Source of the DNA: Punica granatum
Lineage: Eukaryota; Streptophyta; Magnoliopsida; Myrtales; Lythraceae
Direction of reading: 5' to 3'
Length of the DNA: 64,000 nucleotides
NCBI RefSeq assembly: GCF_007655135.1
Contig: NC_045130.1
Location: 20,651,363 to 20,715,362, forward strand
Below are positions 11,353 to 23,600 of this stretch, piece by piece. The position numbers and the translations under genes were made by a program. Each line of letters opens with the position of its first letter. Within the stretch, counting starts at the first letter, position 1. Below the pieces are notes generated by a model. It saw only the letters and a program-made list of their open reading frames with translations. It ran no database searches and had not been told where the DNA came from.

Positions 11353-11361
11353 TACTTCAAA
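11353..11361. repeat. candidate target duplication of the third inverted-repeat element, left copy
   Basis: TACTTCAAA here and TACTTTCAAA at 12174-12183, differing by one extra T. It is consistent with a 9-bp duplication that has since acquired an indel. Confidence 0.5.
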
Positions 11362-12173
11362 GGGAAAAGTATAAAAACTGCCATTGTGATTACGGCGTTA
11401 ATTTTTTTCATTTTTAGTCCTCAATTTTTAACATTTTAATCATTTTGGTTCTAAATCTTTTTTCCTTTTATAATTTCTATCATCAACTTTTCATTTTTTT
11501 TCATTTTAGTCTTAGAAAGAAAATCGAAAGGAAAGGAGAGGTTAAGGCTGCCAACCCCTCCACCGAGGTTGCCGGCGTCCTCTGTGGGTACCGGCGACCT
11601 CGATAGAGGGATCGGGATCGCTGATAGGGGCCCTAACCCCCGAATCGACCGAGGACTTCGGGTCGAAGTTCCGATCGATTCGTGGGCCGGGGCCGCCAAT
11701 CGGGGGCCCCGACCCTTCCATCGAGGTCATCGGCGACCTTCATGGGTACCAGCGGCCTCTGTGGAGGGGTTAGGTCGTCGATTGGCAGCCCCAGCCAGCA
11801 AATCGATCGGGAACTCCAACTCGAAGCCCCCGGTCGATTCGGGAGTTGGGGCTGCCAATTGGCTACCCCAACTCCTCCACCGAGGTCGCCAGTACCCATG
11901 GCGACCCTGACCCCTCCTTCCCTTTCGATTTTCTTTCTATGACTAAAATGAAAAAAAAATGAAAAGTTGAGAATAGAAATGATAAAAGAAAAAAGATTTA
12001 GAACCAAAATGATTGAAAGGTTATAGATTGAGGACTGAAAATGGAAAAAACTAATGTTGCAATCCCTTATGGCTAATGAAGTAGCCCACAATAGGACTAA
12101 TTATCCATAATAAAAACACATGGTGCAATTTATTTAGATCCCAAACCACAAAGGGGAATTTTGTACTTTTTCC
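11362..12173. mobile_element. third inverted-repeat element with GC-rich core
   Basis: 812 bp. The ends GGGAAAAGTATAAAAACTG and, on the other strand, GGAAAAAGTACAAAATTCC begin an imperfect inverted repeat. It continues through T-rich arms (TTTTTAGTCCTCAAT mirrored by ATTGAGGACTGAAAA near 12030). The core at about 11545-11930 is strongly GC-rich and internally repetitive, with open frames on both strands that look like chance. The flanks give a near-perfect 9-bp duplication. It is probably a non-autonomous DNA transposon, Mutator-like or foldback. The termini differ from the two neighbouring elements, so it is a separate family. Confidence 0.6.
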
Positions 12174-12183
12174 TACTTTCAAA

Positions 12184-13003
12184 TCCAGAATGCCCCAGAA
12201 CCCCGATTTTCAGAGTTGTGTCATCGACCAAGTATTTAGATGACCTGAAGGAGTATATGACCCGATTTTCAGAGTTGTCACTTTATACAGGCAGTTGGCT
12301 TAGACCAACCAGGCACTGCCTTGAAGCTGTTCCGACTTCATGCACTCGTATAATGAATTCACTCCACCAAACCTCCTAAAGGTTAGTCGGTTCCTTCTGT
12401 AAGTGAAAGTGAACTATTTTCTCTGAACTAAACTAGTGTTGTCAGCGACATTAACTAGCTGAAGAAGCATATAGTCTTGAGACATTGAAAGGAATAAAAG
12501 AAAATACTTGGGCTTCCATAGAAAGAATTGACAAAATAATCATTCTGAGATCTGCTCAGCTGAATTTTGGATGTTATTCGGTAAAAATGGTGGTTGGTTG
12601 TTGATACAGTGCTCTAATGTAACAATGAAAATATTACCTATTGTATGCATCTATTAGTCGGAACGTCAGTGTATTCTGAAAATGCTGCCCTTTCTTTTGG
12701 ACTCATAGCTATGTTCATTATGTCGGTGTGTCCTCTTGCTTCCTTCTATTGAAGGGCTCCTTTCTGGTTCTATCAGTGAAAATTTCATCCAAGCTTAAGA
12801 AGCTTTTAAGTCTGAAGGATAAGCTGAACAGATTGTTCAAGTGCTTCTGCTAGGAAGGTTCTGGTTTACAGCCACATCATGTTTTCTGTGTGATTCCAAT
12901 GCCAGCTCAGTATGCCGGAATAGCAAATGAATGCAACTCCATAAAATCAGATTTTCCGCATCGTTTCACTCCATTCCAAGCCATTCATCACACCAAATGC
13001 TCA
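12184..13003. other. no recognised gene; 3' flank of the PPR gene
   Basis: About 800 bp without a convincing frame. The part nearest 13003 probably contains the 3' untranslated region of the minus-strand PPR gene. Nothing else recognised. Confidence 0.5.
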
Positions 13004-14296
13004 TTACATGCTGTTCATTTGCTGTCTTCTGGCTTCGATAGAACTGGAACCTCGAACTTTCCTTGTGGTTTGGTCCAGCATCAGTTGTCTAATCCTCTCT
13101 GCTTCATCCCACTTATCGCTCAGAATGTAGAGATCAGAAATGAGCGTATAGACCCCTCCATCATGGTCCGGCCTCACAACGCGCATCACCCGATCGATCA
13201 CCCTTTCCGCCATCTCAAACCGCTTATGAGTCTTACAGGCTGCTAAATAAGAGCCCCACAGAACAATATTCGGCTCAAATTCCATTTTCTGTATTACCTC
13301 GTAAGCCTCCACTAAGAAGCCCGCCTTACCGAACAAATCCACCATGCATCCGTAGTGTTGAATCCTGGGTTCTACTCCACACTCTCGGAGCATCGTAAAG
13401 TACCTTCGCCCTTCCTCTACAAGCCCAGCATTTGCACAAGCGCTGAGAACCCCGGTGAAGGTCATCTCATTGGGCTGCATACCCGTATTCCGCATCATCT
13501 CGAATAGAGCTATGGCTTCCATACCATGGCCGTTCTGTGCTGACCCACATATCATCGCTGTCCACGTCATTACGTTCCTCTCCTCCATCAGGTTAAATAA
13601 CCGGAGTGCGTATTTCAAGAGCCCACACTTGGAGTACATGTCTATGAGCGGAGTCCCAATCTTGACATTAACTTCCCAACCATTCTTCACCACCAAAGAA
13701 TGAATCGACATACCAACCAGCAACCCCAGCGATCCCATCTGGGAGCAGCCGGACAAGACCGATCCAACCGTCAACTGGTCAGGCTTCACACCCGCCAGGC
13801 CTGCCATCATCCGACGGAAGAGGCCCAGTCCATCGGCCCACTTACAGCTGTTAACAAATGCAGTTATCATGGCGGACCACGACGCGACGTCCCGTGTGGG
13901 CATTTCGTCGAACACCCGACGCGCAGCCATCACGTCTCCCGACCTCGCGTAACACGTGATCATGGTGTTCCAGGTGACCGTGTTCTTGCAGGGCATTTCG
14001 TCGAACAGCTTGCAGGCGTCCCGGAGGGAAAGAGCCGCGTAGGCATTGAGGAGGCCGGTGGCGACGTAGACGTGGGCGGAGAAACCGAGCTTGAGGATGT
14101 GGGAGTGGAGGTGGCTGATGAGGGTGGGGTTGCGGAGGGCGGTGCAGGATTTGAGGGTGAAGAGGACGGAGAAGCTGTCGAAGGGGACGGAGAGACGGTG
14201 CATTCGGGTGTAGAGGGAGAGGGCCTCGTGGGGACCCTTGGAAGTGGCGGCGTCCCTGATGGCGAGAGACCATGATGAGGTGAGCTTAAACAGCAT
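13004..14296 (-). CDS. PLS-class pentatricopeptide repeat protein, E subgroup
   Basis: An intronless 430-residue protein. Proteins of this family bind organellar RNA one base per repeat and usually specify C-to-U editing sites in mitochondria or chloroplasts. Tandem repeats are plain, for example NTVTWNTMITCYARSGDVMAARRVFDEMP (residues about 109-137), DVASWSAMITAF, VNVKIGTPLIDMYSKCGLLKYALRLF, NVMTWTAMICGSAQNG and MQPNEMTFTGVLSACANAGLVEEG. The C-terminus (NIVLWGSYLAACKTHKRFEMAERV, then YTLISDLY and RGSSSIEA) matches an E domain, but there is no E+ or DYW deaminase tail. Such a protein would need a deaminase partner. A TAA 24 bases upstream in frame makes this the first possible ATG. At 430 residues it is short for the class but shows no internal break. 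An N-terminal organelle-targeting segment is not obvious, so the target organelle is unknown. Confidence 0.9.
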   Translation of the reverse strand: MLFKLTSSWSLAIRDAATSKGPHEALSLYTRMHRLSVPFDSFSVLFTLKSCTALRNPTLISHLHSHILKLGFSAHVYVATGLLNAYAALSLRDACKLFDEMPCKNTVTWNTMITCYARSGDVMAARRVFDEMPTRDVASWSAMITAFVNSCKWADGLGLFRRMMAGLAGVKPDQLTVGSVLSGCSQMGSLGLLVGMSIHSLVVKNGWEVNVKIGTPLIDMYSKCGLLKYALRLFNLMEERNVMTWTAMICGSAQNGHGMEAIALFEMMRNTGMQPNEMTFTGVLSACANAGLVEEGRRYFTMLRECGVEPRIQHYGCMVDLFGKAGFLVEAYEVIQKMEFEPNIVLWGSYLAACKTHKRFEMAERVIDRVMRVVRPDHDGGVYTLISDLYILSDKWDEAERIRQLMLDQTTRKVRGSSSIEARRQQMNSM

Positions 14297-14955
14297 TTGA
14301 CCAGATTCAGATTGGGTTTAGTATGTCCATTGATCAGTGGAAGCTCCATTGTTGAAGCGCATTACCATTGGGTAGAATTCTTACGTTGCTGCACTTGCTG
14401 CTGCTGCTGCTCTCAGTCTGTAATCAAATTCGAGAGATGTTGCCACAGCTTCCCACGATGTTATGCCGTTCAGTCAATGAAAATTCTGAAGGAAAACTAG
14501 GAGTGGACCCGAGATAATATGAAATTTCCCTGTTGGATCGGAAATTTTTCATGTTGACAGTTAATTGCGTTAAAAATTATGCAGATTGTCAGTTTTCTCA
14601 AATCTAATATGAGTTTTTTCTCATAAAAACCCATGAACTTTCAAATATTTCAAACTATAGCATTCGTCAGCTTTTACATTTATTTTCCTTTTGCGCCCAG
14701 CGATTTTCTGACATGATGAAAACAATTCAAAAAAAATGTAAAATGCGTAAAAATCCAAAAAAAAAAAGAAAAATTCAGCAAAACGAGAATAATTACAAAA
14801 TTTACAAAGAAAAATGGACGAATTCAAAAAAATTCAAAAAAATAAAACAAAACTCAGAAAGTTTTTAAAACGGAAATCCAAACATTTAGGACTACTGTTG
14901 GATGTTTTTCCATTTAGCCCACTTTCTTTTTTATTTTTTGTTCATTTTCATTTAG
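14297..14955. other. PPR upstream region, AT-rich
   Basis: The presumed promoter side of the minus-strand PPR gene, then A-rich and T-rich low-complexity DNA from about 14620. No clear TATA box chosen and no gene seen. Confidence 0.4.
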
Positions 14956-15780
14956 CAACATTGCTTTCCTTTTCTGTTTTAGTCCTTTTCGTATATTTTT
15001 GTTTGTTTTCGTCATATACCTTTGGTTACTTTTGTGTTTCCATCCTTTAATCAAATTTTCTATTACGGAAAAGGTAAGTTTTGGTCTCCAATTTTTTGAC
15101 CTTTTTTTAATTGTCTTCTAATTCCCTCTTTTATATTCCAATCTGGTCCTCAATGTTAAACATTTTGTTCATTAACCTTTTTGTGTTTACTTCTATTTAA
15201 AAAAAAAGAGAAGGTAACATGACAAACTTTATAGTAATTTTTTTTAAATATTAAAATGTTTTAAAAAATTAAAAACAAAGGAGGAATGCTATAGAAGCAG
15301 AAAGTGGGCAATGGAGAATATCGTATTCAGCCCCATTGCCCATTCTCTCTAACTCCAATATATTTGTTTTAGGTTTTTCAATGATTCATTATATTTTTTT
15401 TTTTACAAAGAGAGAGGAACATAATGAAAGGTCACTAGTGACGTTGCCTCTCCCTCCTTAGCTTCCATTATATTTTCTCTTTTCAAAAAATCAATAGTTT
15501 GATTTTTTAAAATTTCGTATAATATCATTTAACCATTTATGATTGTAAATTGAAGAAGAAGATTAAGGCAAATACAATGTGTAAATGCTAAGAACAATGT
15601 TAAAAGAAAAATGAGATTGAAGACAAAATCGAAAAAGAAATTAAACTTGAGGATCAAAACTTTTTTTTAAATAGAAAATTGATTAAAAGGATGAAAGCAT
15701 AAAAACATTTATGCAAAACTAAAATAATAATAACTAAAATAGAAAAGTAAGCAAAACTGCTTGAGGAAAGCGATCAAAAG
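14956..15780. repeat. degenerate inverted repeat, possible old MITE
   Basis: The left arm (CTGTTTTAGTCC near 14975, then CATCCTTTAATCAAATTTTC near 15043) is mirrored by the right arm (around 15690-15740). A short hairpin, GGGCAATGG...CCATTGCCC, lies in the middle near 15307-15342. The arms are diverged and no target duplication was found. Confidence 0.4.
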
Positions 15781-18131
15781 TGTAGAAAGTGCGCTACACA
15801 AAAAGGCGTGCAATGGTAGTAGGTTGAATGCATAGGTTTCCCCATTTAAAGATAAAAATAAAAATTAGAAAATATAAAAAATAAGAAAAGGTAAAATAAA
15901 ATAAAAATCTAATAAAGCTAAAATGTAAAACAAATATAAAAGAAAATGCATAATAAATTCAAAAGAAAATAAAATTCATAACAATTCAAAAGAAAAAAGA
16001 CAAAAGAAAAAATATAAAAACAAAATAAAATGAAATTCAGAAAAAAAGGTTTCTTTTTTTTGAATTTTTCTAATTTTGCAGAATTTTCTTTGTGATAAGA
16101 TGCTGGAAAAATTCAAGAAAATAATTTAAAAAAGACAAAAATAAGAAATATTCACTAGTAATATCCAAAAAAATTTTAAAAAAAGGTATTTAAAAATTTT
16201 AAAATAAAGCAAACTAAGGAAAATATAGTATTAAATTTCAAGTACAATTGAAAAATAAGAGAAATTAATAATATGATGCATAAAAATTCAAAAATAAAGA
16301 AAAATTAGAAAAACTAATATAAAATTTAGAAAGCCGAGAAAGTCAAGTTGGCTCCATTGGTCCCAATCACATGAGAAATTCATATAAGTAATATAAAGCA
16401 AAGCAAAAATTCAAAAATTGAATAATTCAATGAAAATTAATGATGAAGGGGATAAAACAACTACTAAGAAAGTCGAGTCGACTCCATTGGCCCCAATCAA
16501 GTTCAGTGGCTTCGTTAACAGTTAGGAGTTTTGGAAGTGAGTTGACCCTAGTAGTTGTGAGCTTGTTGGACTTGATGGTGAGCTAACAAGCCCCACTTGA
16601 GGCCCAATCTTAGGAATGAACTATGACGGGCTCGACCTAAGAGATGAATAAAGAGTTAACCAAAATAGAATGTGAGTGATGGGGTAGATAGTGAAGACGG
16701 CATGTTTATCCTGGGAGATAGTTACTTTCATGAGATTTTCAAAATTAATTAGGCTATCCTATAACCCATTTACGTGAGATTCTTTCTTAGTCTTTTATAA
16801 TAAATTCATAGTTAACAACATATTAATAACTTATTAAAATTTTATTATATTTTGATTTGATCAAATTGTATTTTCAATTTAGAAAACTTATGACATTAAT
16901 ATATTTTTATTCACATTAAAAAATGTTTTTTTTAAAACAAAAACAAATATATATATATTAAAAGCAATAATTTAACTAACAATATTCTCCATTTATAAAA
17001 ACAATAGTAGTTATACTAATAAATTAATTACTCTGGTGGTTTGTAATAACTTTCCTTGGAAAAGTATATAACCCGATGAAGATTGAATTTCATTTTGGTG
17101 GTTGTTTTAGCAAGTTAATAAGTTAATAAAAAAAATCCAGGTTATAGTACAATGAATAAATATCCGATTTAATCATACAGAGATTCTCACGTTTGATTTT
17201 AACCTAAATTTATGATTTTATTATAGAATGCAAAGTAAAAAGCCAATATATTTACATATAGATAGATAGATCTGAGAGTAATATATAATACATACATGAA
17301 ATTATTTAAAATAATAAACTAGAAATTTACACGGCCTCACCTGCGCATTATGCGCTCCAACTATAATTATTTGCCTTTCAATAAACTTATGGATAAATTA
17401 ATTTGGAAGAGGAAGAAAAAAATCAAGAGAACAAAAAAAGAAAAAGTAAAAATTAGAAATAAAATTAGTTATGTACTTTGTAATTATTGTTTTTATTTTA
17501 TTTTATTATTTTTTGTTATGAATGAAGCTCTCACATGTTCCCAAAAAGAAAGTTGGACACAGAATTTGAGATAGAAACAAAAACAATGTTATAGAATGTG
17601 GGATTGTAGGATTGAGAATAGAAAGCATAATACAAAGAGATTGACACGTGGGAGCAAAGAGATAGGGGAGAAAAATATGAAATACACGATATTATCCTTC
17701 AATTCATCTCTTTTATTTTAAATTGTATCATATTTAAACAAAGAATAAAGGATACTTTTGATTTTTCAACTACATTCTACAAGTATAGTATAAGTTCTAA
17801 AATCGGATTTTCGCTTACATAATAGTATAAGATATATATTCAAATTACATTATTTTTTATTTTAAGTCTACTTATAATTAAAATTGGAATTCTATTTCTT
17901 TTATTTTTAAAATTCCTTATATTTTGAAGAAATAAATAAATAATTTATAATATTAGTGAAAACGTGCAGTTCATGATTCAGATTTTAAGCAGAATATTTT
18001 TCGGTGTTTCAGCTACTATAATTTTATGTATCTACATAAATATTAAATACATAGGAAAATTCGTTGAAAGATACGTATTATGTGCACTTTAATCAAAATT
18101 CATTTTTTACTATATGCAGTAAAGGCAGAGA

Positions 18132-18171
<40 letters not shown>

Positions 18172-20603
18172 AGAGTAGCATCATTAAGCATAAAAATAAT
18201 ATTAATTAAAATAATATATTTTGAATTTCTCGGTATATTTAATGTTCAAGGTTGATAATTGCATATAATTAATTGACGTTAACAATTATGACTGCATGAG
18301 GAGCTTTTATTTTGCCGATACGTGGCGAAATTCAACAATTGACCTAGCATTTATATATTATATTTAGATTGTTAGTATCAAAGTTAAAGTTAAAACTTGT
18401 CATAAAGCAAAACTTTTACTTCAATGTTCCATACATATATTTAATCAATCATTGAGGATCTCATGAGGATAATTACCCAATCAATATATATATCCCTCTT
18501 TGCTAGCTTACACTTTCTTTAATTATTGTATTTTGTTTTATTTTTTCCTGCATTTCATTTTTTTTTTTGAATTTTCTAATTTGGGTGAATTTTTATTTTT
18601 TATTTATTGTAAATTTATGTGAACTTTCTTTTTTTGGACATTTTATACATTATTCATGCATTTTCTCTTAATGTATTCTATGTTTTTTACTTAATTTTTA
18701 AATCAACTGATTTTTATTTAAATTTATTTTTAAAATTTTTTATTTTCTGAATAGTATTTTTTATTTTAAAATATTTGGTCTCTTCTTGTCTTATTCATGG
18801 AAAATTCTAATAATTAGACGAACTAGCTCATGCATATGCGCGAGTTGACGTATATTGTGACCAATCAAATTTTCTTATTAATATTAATCTTAATATTTTA
18901 GTTTAAGAAAATTTCAAAGTATACTCGCTCTGAGCGAGACATTTTTTCCTCTTCAATTTAAAAGTTCTTTTTTGAGTACATCCAACCCTAAATTGCAAAG
19001 GTTGAATTATGCAATTTTCACTTTCACGTGGTGTAATTCCCAACCAACATGATCAATGTGATACGGAAAATTGTGAAATCAATTTGATATTTATCTCTCC
19101 ATAAAAATACAAAAGCTAGTGCGATCCGTAAAGCAAAATATTATTTACAACTCTATAATCGAAAGTACTAATACGACCACAATAGATGGACGAATTGTTC
19201 CCATAATCGCGAAGAATGACTCCCACTCTCAAGTTATATATATAGTGCGACTGCGTTGCCTTGCCCGTATCAGAACAACTATACTCGACATCAAGATATT
19301 ATTCATTTATCTTGAAAGAGATTTTAGCTAGTAAATTGTAATATAAATTTTGCTAATTTATTATATTTTAATCATATCAGCTTCTATGAGTACATGTCTT
19401 TTCGGTTTCAGAAGTGAGGTGGCGACACTACATTCAGTCACTTATCACATTTTAATTGATGGCACATGATAGGTTACATGACGAAAAAAGCTTCATTCGT
19501 CTTATGTGGAGCTTCTCTAAGTTTTGTCCGGATTTTTATTATTTTATATAAGTCTTACTTAATGTTTGGGAGAAAGGAAAATAGAGGGAGATGGAGGTAC
19601 AGGTGTCAATGGAGGGGTTGGTTTGGTTTTTTCATTTCGGATGGGGACACCGAGTTATCGGGTCGGACCGGGAAAAACATGCAAAAAAATGATACAATTT
19701 AATTTGAAAAACCCGACAGCAAGCATGTCAGTTTTTGGGGTCGGGTCGGGGTTTACAAAAAAAAAACCAATATAATTCCCTTCGTACCAATCCTAAAGCT
19801 CAATTGGGAGTTGGGGACATTTGTTATAGTCTCTTCCATCTATCCACTAGGATAACATGCAAAATTTACTGTCTTAATTGAGCTGAGGTTAACCTATATA
19901 AAACTCAAAGAAACCCTTCTTTTTCCATGAAAAAGAAGAAAAATTAAGAGAACAAAAGTCACAGGGGAGGCAGAGGAGAATAAACATTAGTATATCTCAT
20001 CAGTCTAATGATATTTGCCAAGTCAAGGATCTTACCAAGTAGTTAAGGGGGGGTCAATGTCCACATGGGTCACTAGAATCTAATCCTCTTGGACTCAGAC
20101 CTCAGAAATTTATCATCTCGAATCCCCTACTGCAAGCGTATAAGATCTGCTCTTGAATAGCTAAATTGGATTAGTAACGGTGCACGGCAAGCTAGAATGA
20201 AGAACTACCAGGGTCACCGAAAAGTTAATTGCTGGAGTTGCCTAGTTTCCACAAGGCTAGAGTTACGGCTTGAAGGGTGACCCCATATCTAAATAGGAGT
20301 GAGCCCTGGTCAGTAACCCCGTGATTAGGCTGACCCTGATCAACAGAGTAATGCCGATAGGTTGTTGGTCGAGCCCCAAAATCAAGCTCATATTATGCTT
20401 AGCATGCAAATCGATGAGCGTGATGAGTCATTGGGCAAGAAATTTGGAAAGGAATGAGGTGTTAAAATTGTTGAATTGCCGCCATTAGTTCAATTCTCTC
20501 TCTCCCCCCGATAAGGAAGGTCCATGGAATTAGGAAGGATGGAAGACGGGAATAAAAAAACAGATGGAGGGAATTTTACGAAAAGTTATTCGGTGATTTT
20601 AAC
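15781..20603. other. AT-rich gene-free region
   Basis: About 4.8 kb with long A- and T-rich runs and no credible coding frame. A TA dinucleotide tract lies at 18135-18164. A weak duplication of a CTCCATTGG-containing stretch is at about 16330-16380 and 16460-16505. The sequence becomes more balanced after 19.8 kb, but I see no gene there. It may be old decayed transposon DNA or a matrix-attachment-like stretch. Confidence 0.5.
18135..18164. repeat. TA dinucleotide microsatellite
   Basis: An uninterrupted alternating AT run of about 30 bases, followed by GTATAT. Confidence 0.9.
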
Positions 20604-23600
20604 TGTATGCACCTGAATTTCATCTCGTCGGGGCACGCATGCGCGCGCCTATGCAACGCGGCTTGGAAGTGTCCACCTTCCTGGGGACGCGCGACGGACG
20701 CGCATGAGAAGGGTGGCTACTCGTAGGTCGAGGGCCGTTGAGTCGCCCAGGTCTAAGGGTACGGGGTACACCTAAATGCTAAGGCAATGATCATACGGAA
20801 ACGAAAATTCCGAATTCGGGGGTTCTGTTACATGCGGGCCTATATCCCGCACGCCCTTTCGGTACTCTAGCTTGCTAAGCTTGTCGTTTTGTTTATTTAC
20901 CGCGTGATTTAGGGTTGCACTGGACTCGCCCGTTTTGACACCGTAAAGTCGATGAATTGATCAAATTGGGCCAAGAATCCGAAAGATGAGTAAACTTGTG
21001 CGTCGAGGAATCGGTTCACTATCTTCGCGTTACAGTTCGTCGGACCGTGATGGTCGATTTCCTGCGCAAACCGAGACCACGAGTATTCGAGCTTACTCCT
21101 CTCTTGGTAACAATAAACCGACTTGACCGGTTCGACACTTGGACCTCTTGCTCGCCGATTGGGAATCCTTACAAAGGAATGAATGAATGTACAAATAAAT
21201 CATCGCAATGTTCTCTCGAATAATTACAAAATACAACTGAATAAATGAATGGATCCCGATCGGTTTGCATTGGGCCAATATTCCGCTCCGGCTCACCGTG
21301 TGTTTTGAATAACCGATAAATAAATTAAGGCAACGCGGGCTCAAGGAGCCGGGGGTCGGGTCCGATCGAACCAACGGTCTACAGGAGAACCGGTTGATTC
21401 CCACTGTAACCGTTGGACCTATCGAGCTCCCGGGTGATATCTAAACACGTTTCACACATCCAATCTGAATTTCCTTCCACATAGGCCATACTTAGAGTGT
21501 GATGATGACTCGAGGCTAGATCTCATTCCGCAATCGGGTTGCACGCGCTCAGTGAGTTAGGAGGCGTTGGACCTCGTGTTCGGTGATTTGGGGCGTTGTA
21601 CCCCGTGTATTACGTAACCTATGGGTTTGGACCCGAGTCGCAACAGATCAGCAAAAACAAATGGAAAAACAGAAGAACATTGATAAAATTGATGAAAAAC
21701 AGACAAAAACTGATAAATGCAAATAAATACAAACAAGTTGTATATTAGGCCGAATGTACGTGATTTAATCAGTTATTAACCGGGGTTGATTAGCAAACAA
21801 TGTATCTAACCTAGGCGAACAAAGAGGTGGGCTGGGATATGGTTCTAGGCCAATTACATGTGTGAATTTGTTTTAGAACTCTATTCAGTGAGGTGTCACT
21901 GCGGTTTCACCGAATTTGCAAAACTTGTATTTTGACTCTAGATTGGAATATAGCATTCCGCCTATCCGTTATCTAATGTTTGATTAAGTCAGATGCATGA
22001 TTAATCCGATTTTTTGTGTTTTGCAACAGAAATGAAGACGCCCGCCACCGAATCTACAATAGGGAGATAGAAACACCGAAAGTGGACGGAATGGGCCGTA
22101 CGAATGAAACTCGAGCCCGAATGGGCCGCCCCTTTTTGTCTATAGATCGAGGTGTTTCCGACTCCCTAATGCCTAGGATATCGGTGAATCACGGAATGAC
22201 GATTATGCCCTTGAGTGGTAGAACGTGTGTAGTTCACATATAAATTAAAGATCGTGTGACACGAAGAGGTCTAAAGAGGACTCGCACATCTCGACTTGAA
22301 CCGCCTCAAATTGGGCCCGGACTCGAGTCATAGTGCGCGAGTACTCGCTGGACACGACTCTATTCGCGTTACACGTCTCGGTGTTTTGGAATTGTGAGTT
22401 TTTAAAGAAAAGGGCATTTCCGTCGTTCCGTGAACCATCGATGCGTTTAAGAATTGATGATCAATTTATCCAATTATTTAGTCCAAGTGATTTAATTAAT
22501 CGAATGATACGTCCCATTTCTCCCATTGGTGAAATTATTCGATGATTATCATTTTATGTCACAATTATGGATTTGATGGGTGATTATCCGAAACTAACAT
22601 GCCTAATAAATGATTAGCAAATAGTTAATAATTGGAGGAAGAAAAAACATAGTCACAAGCAATTCCAAGGATCGATTTTGAAATGACCAAAAGAGACCAA
22701 TCCTAACTGAGAGGGGGTCACGAGGAATTCGGCCATTCCCTAAGGATAAGCGGCCGAATGCTTCTTGACCCAATTCTAGTTTTGATGGGTCTCTCATATC
22801 ATTTCTAATCAGTCCTCGCATACATCAAGTGGTATACATACACGATTTACGCACATTTCACTAAGCCAACGTCACCATGATCTTGGTTACACTAATGGAC
22901 ACGCAAGACAAACACAAACATCGCATTTAATGGAATCTATAAAGCGACATTGGCTCATTCAATAATAAACTCGGAAATATATCACGAGAAACCCTCGACA
23001 TCATGGAACGAGAGGTCCATGGCTTCGGATGGACCAAGGGACCTCTCGACCCCCTTGCAAGGAGGGTAGCCGTGAGCATCCCTTGGTGCAGCCGACCCAT
23101 AGGGTCTCTCCCTCCTAGATTCCGAACGTTTCTTGTCATGCCCACATGTTACACGACATCCGGGACGATAAGGTGCGGGAAATAACAAGCTTCGGGGCGA
23201 GGGAGTTCCCCGTGCGTCCGTGAGGGACAAGAGGACTCTCGGCCATCCCTTCGGGAGGCATGGCCGTGAGTCCCCATGGCCCTTACGGACCACAAGGACA
23301 TCTCCAACCTCGAAATGGGTCATTTCCTGCTATGGCATGCACGTTTATACGATATATGGACGTAACAAAAAAATGAAACGCATGGTGTTGCATGGGATTG
23401 CATGAAATTAAAGGAACAAAACCTAACTTGCGTATAACATGCGTTTTCATCACTTTATCGTCTCATAATAAACAAGGATCGAAGACCTAGTCCCTTTAAG
23501 TCATAGAAGAGTGTTACCTAGCCTCGATATACAAGGAGAGGAGTCGAGGAAGTGGCAATGGGAGTCGCAAGACTCGGCTGGACGTCGAGGGCAGTAGATG

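Noticed and set aside
11569..12091. Open frames of 82-152 codons on both strands
   Set aside because: They lie in the GC-rich core and arms of an inverted-repeat element, are rich in Pro, Arg and Gly, and have no counterpart family.
13700..14275. 191-codon plus-strand frame
   Set aside because: Antisense of the PPR coding sequence, with biased composition; the minus-strand frame has clear repeat motifs.
20040..20600. Possible tRNA-derived SINE upstream of LTR 1
   Set aside because: A GGGGATTCGAG-like box is visible on the minus strand but no matching A box, tail or target duplication.
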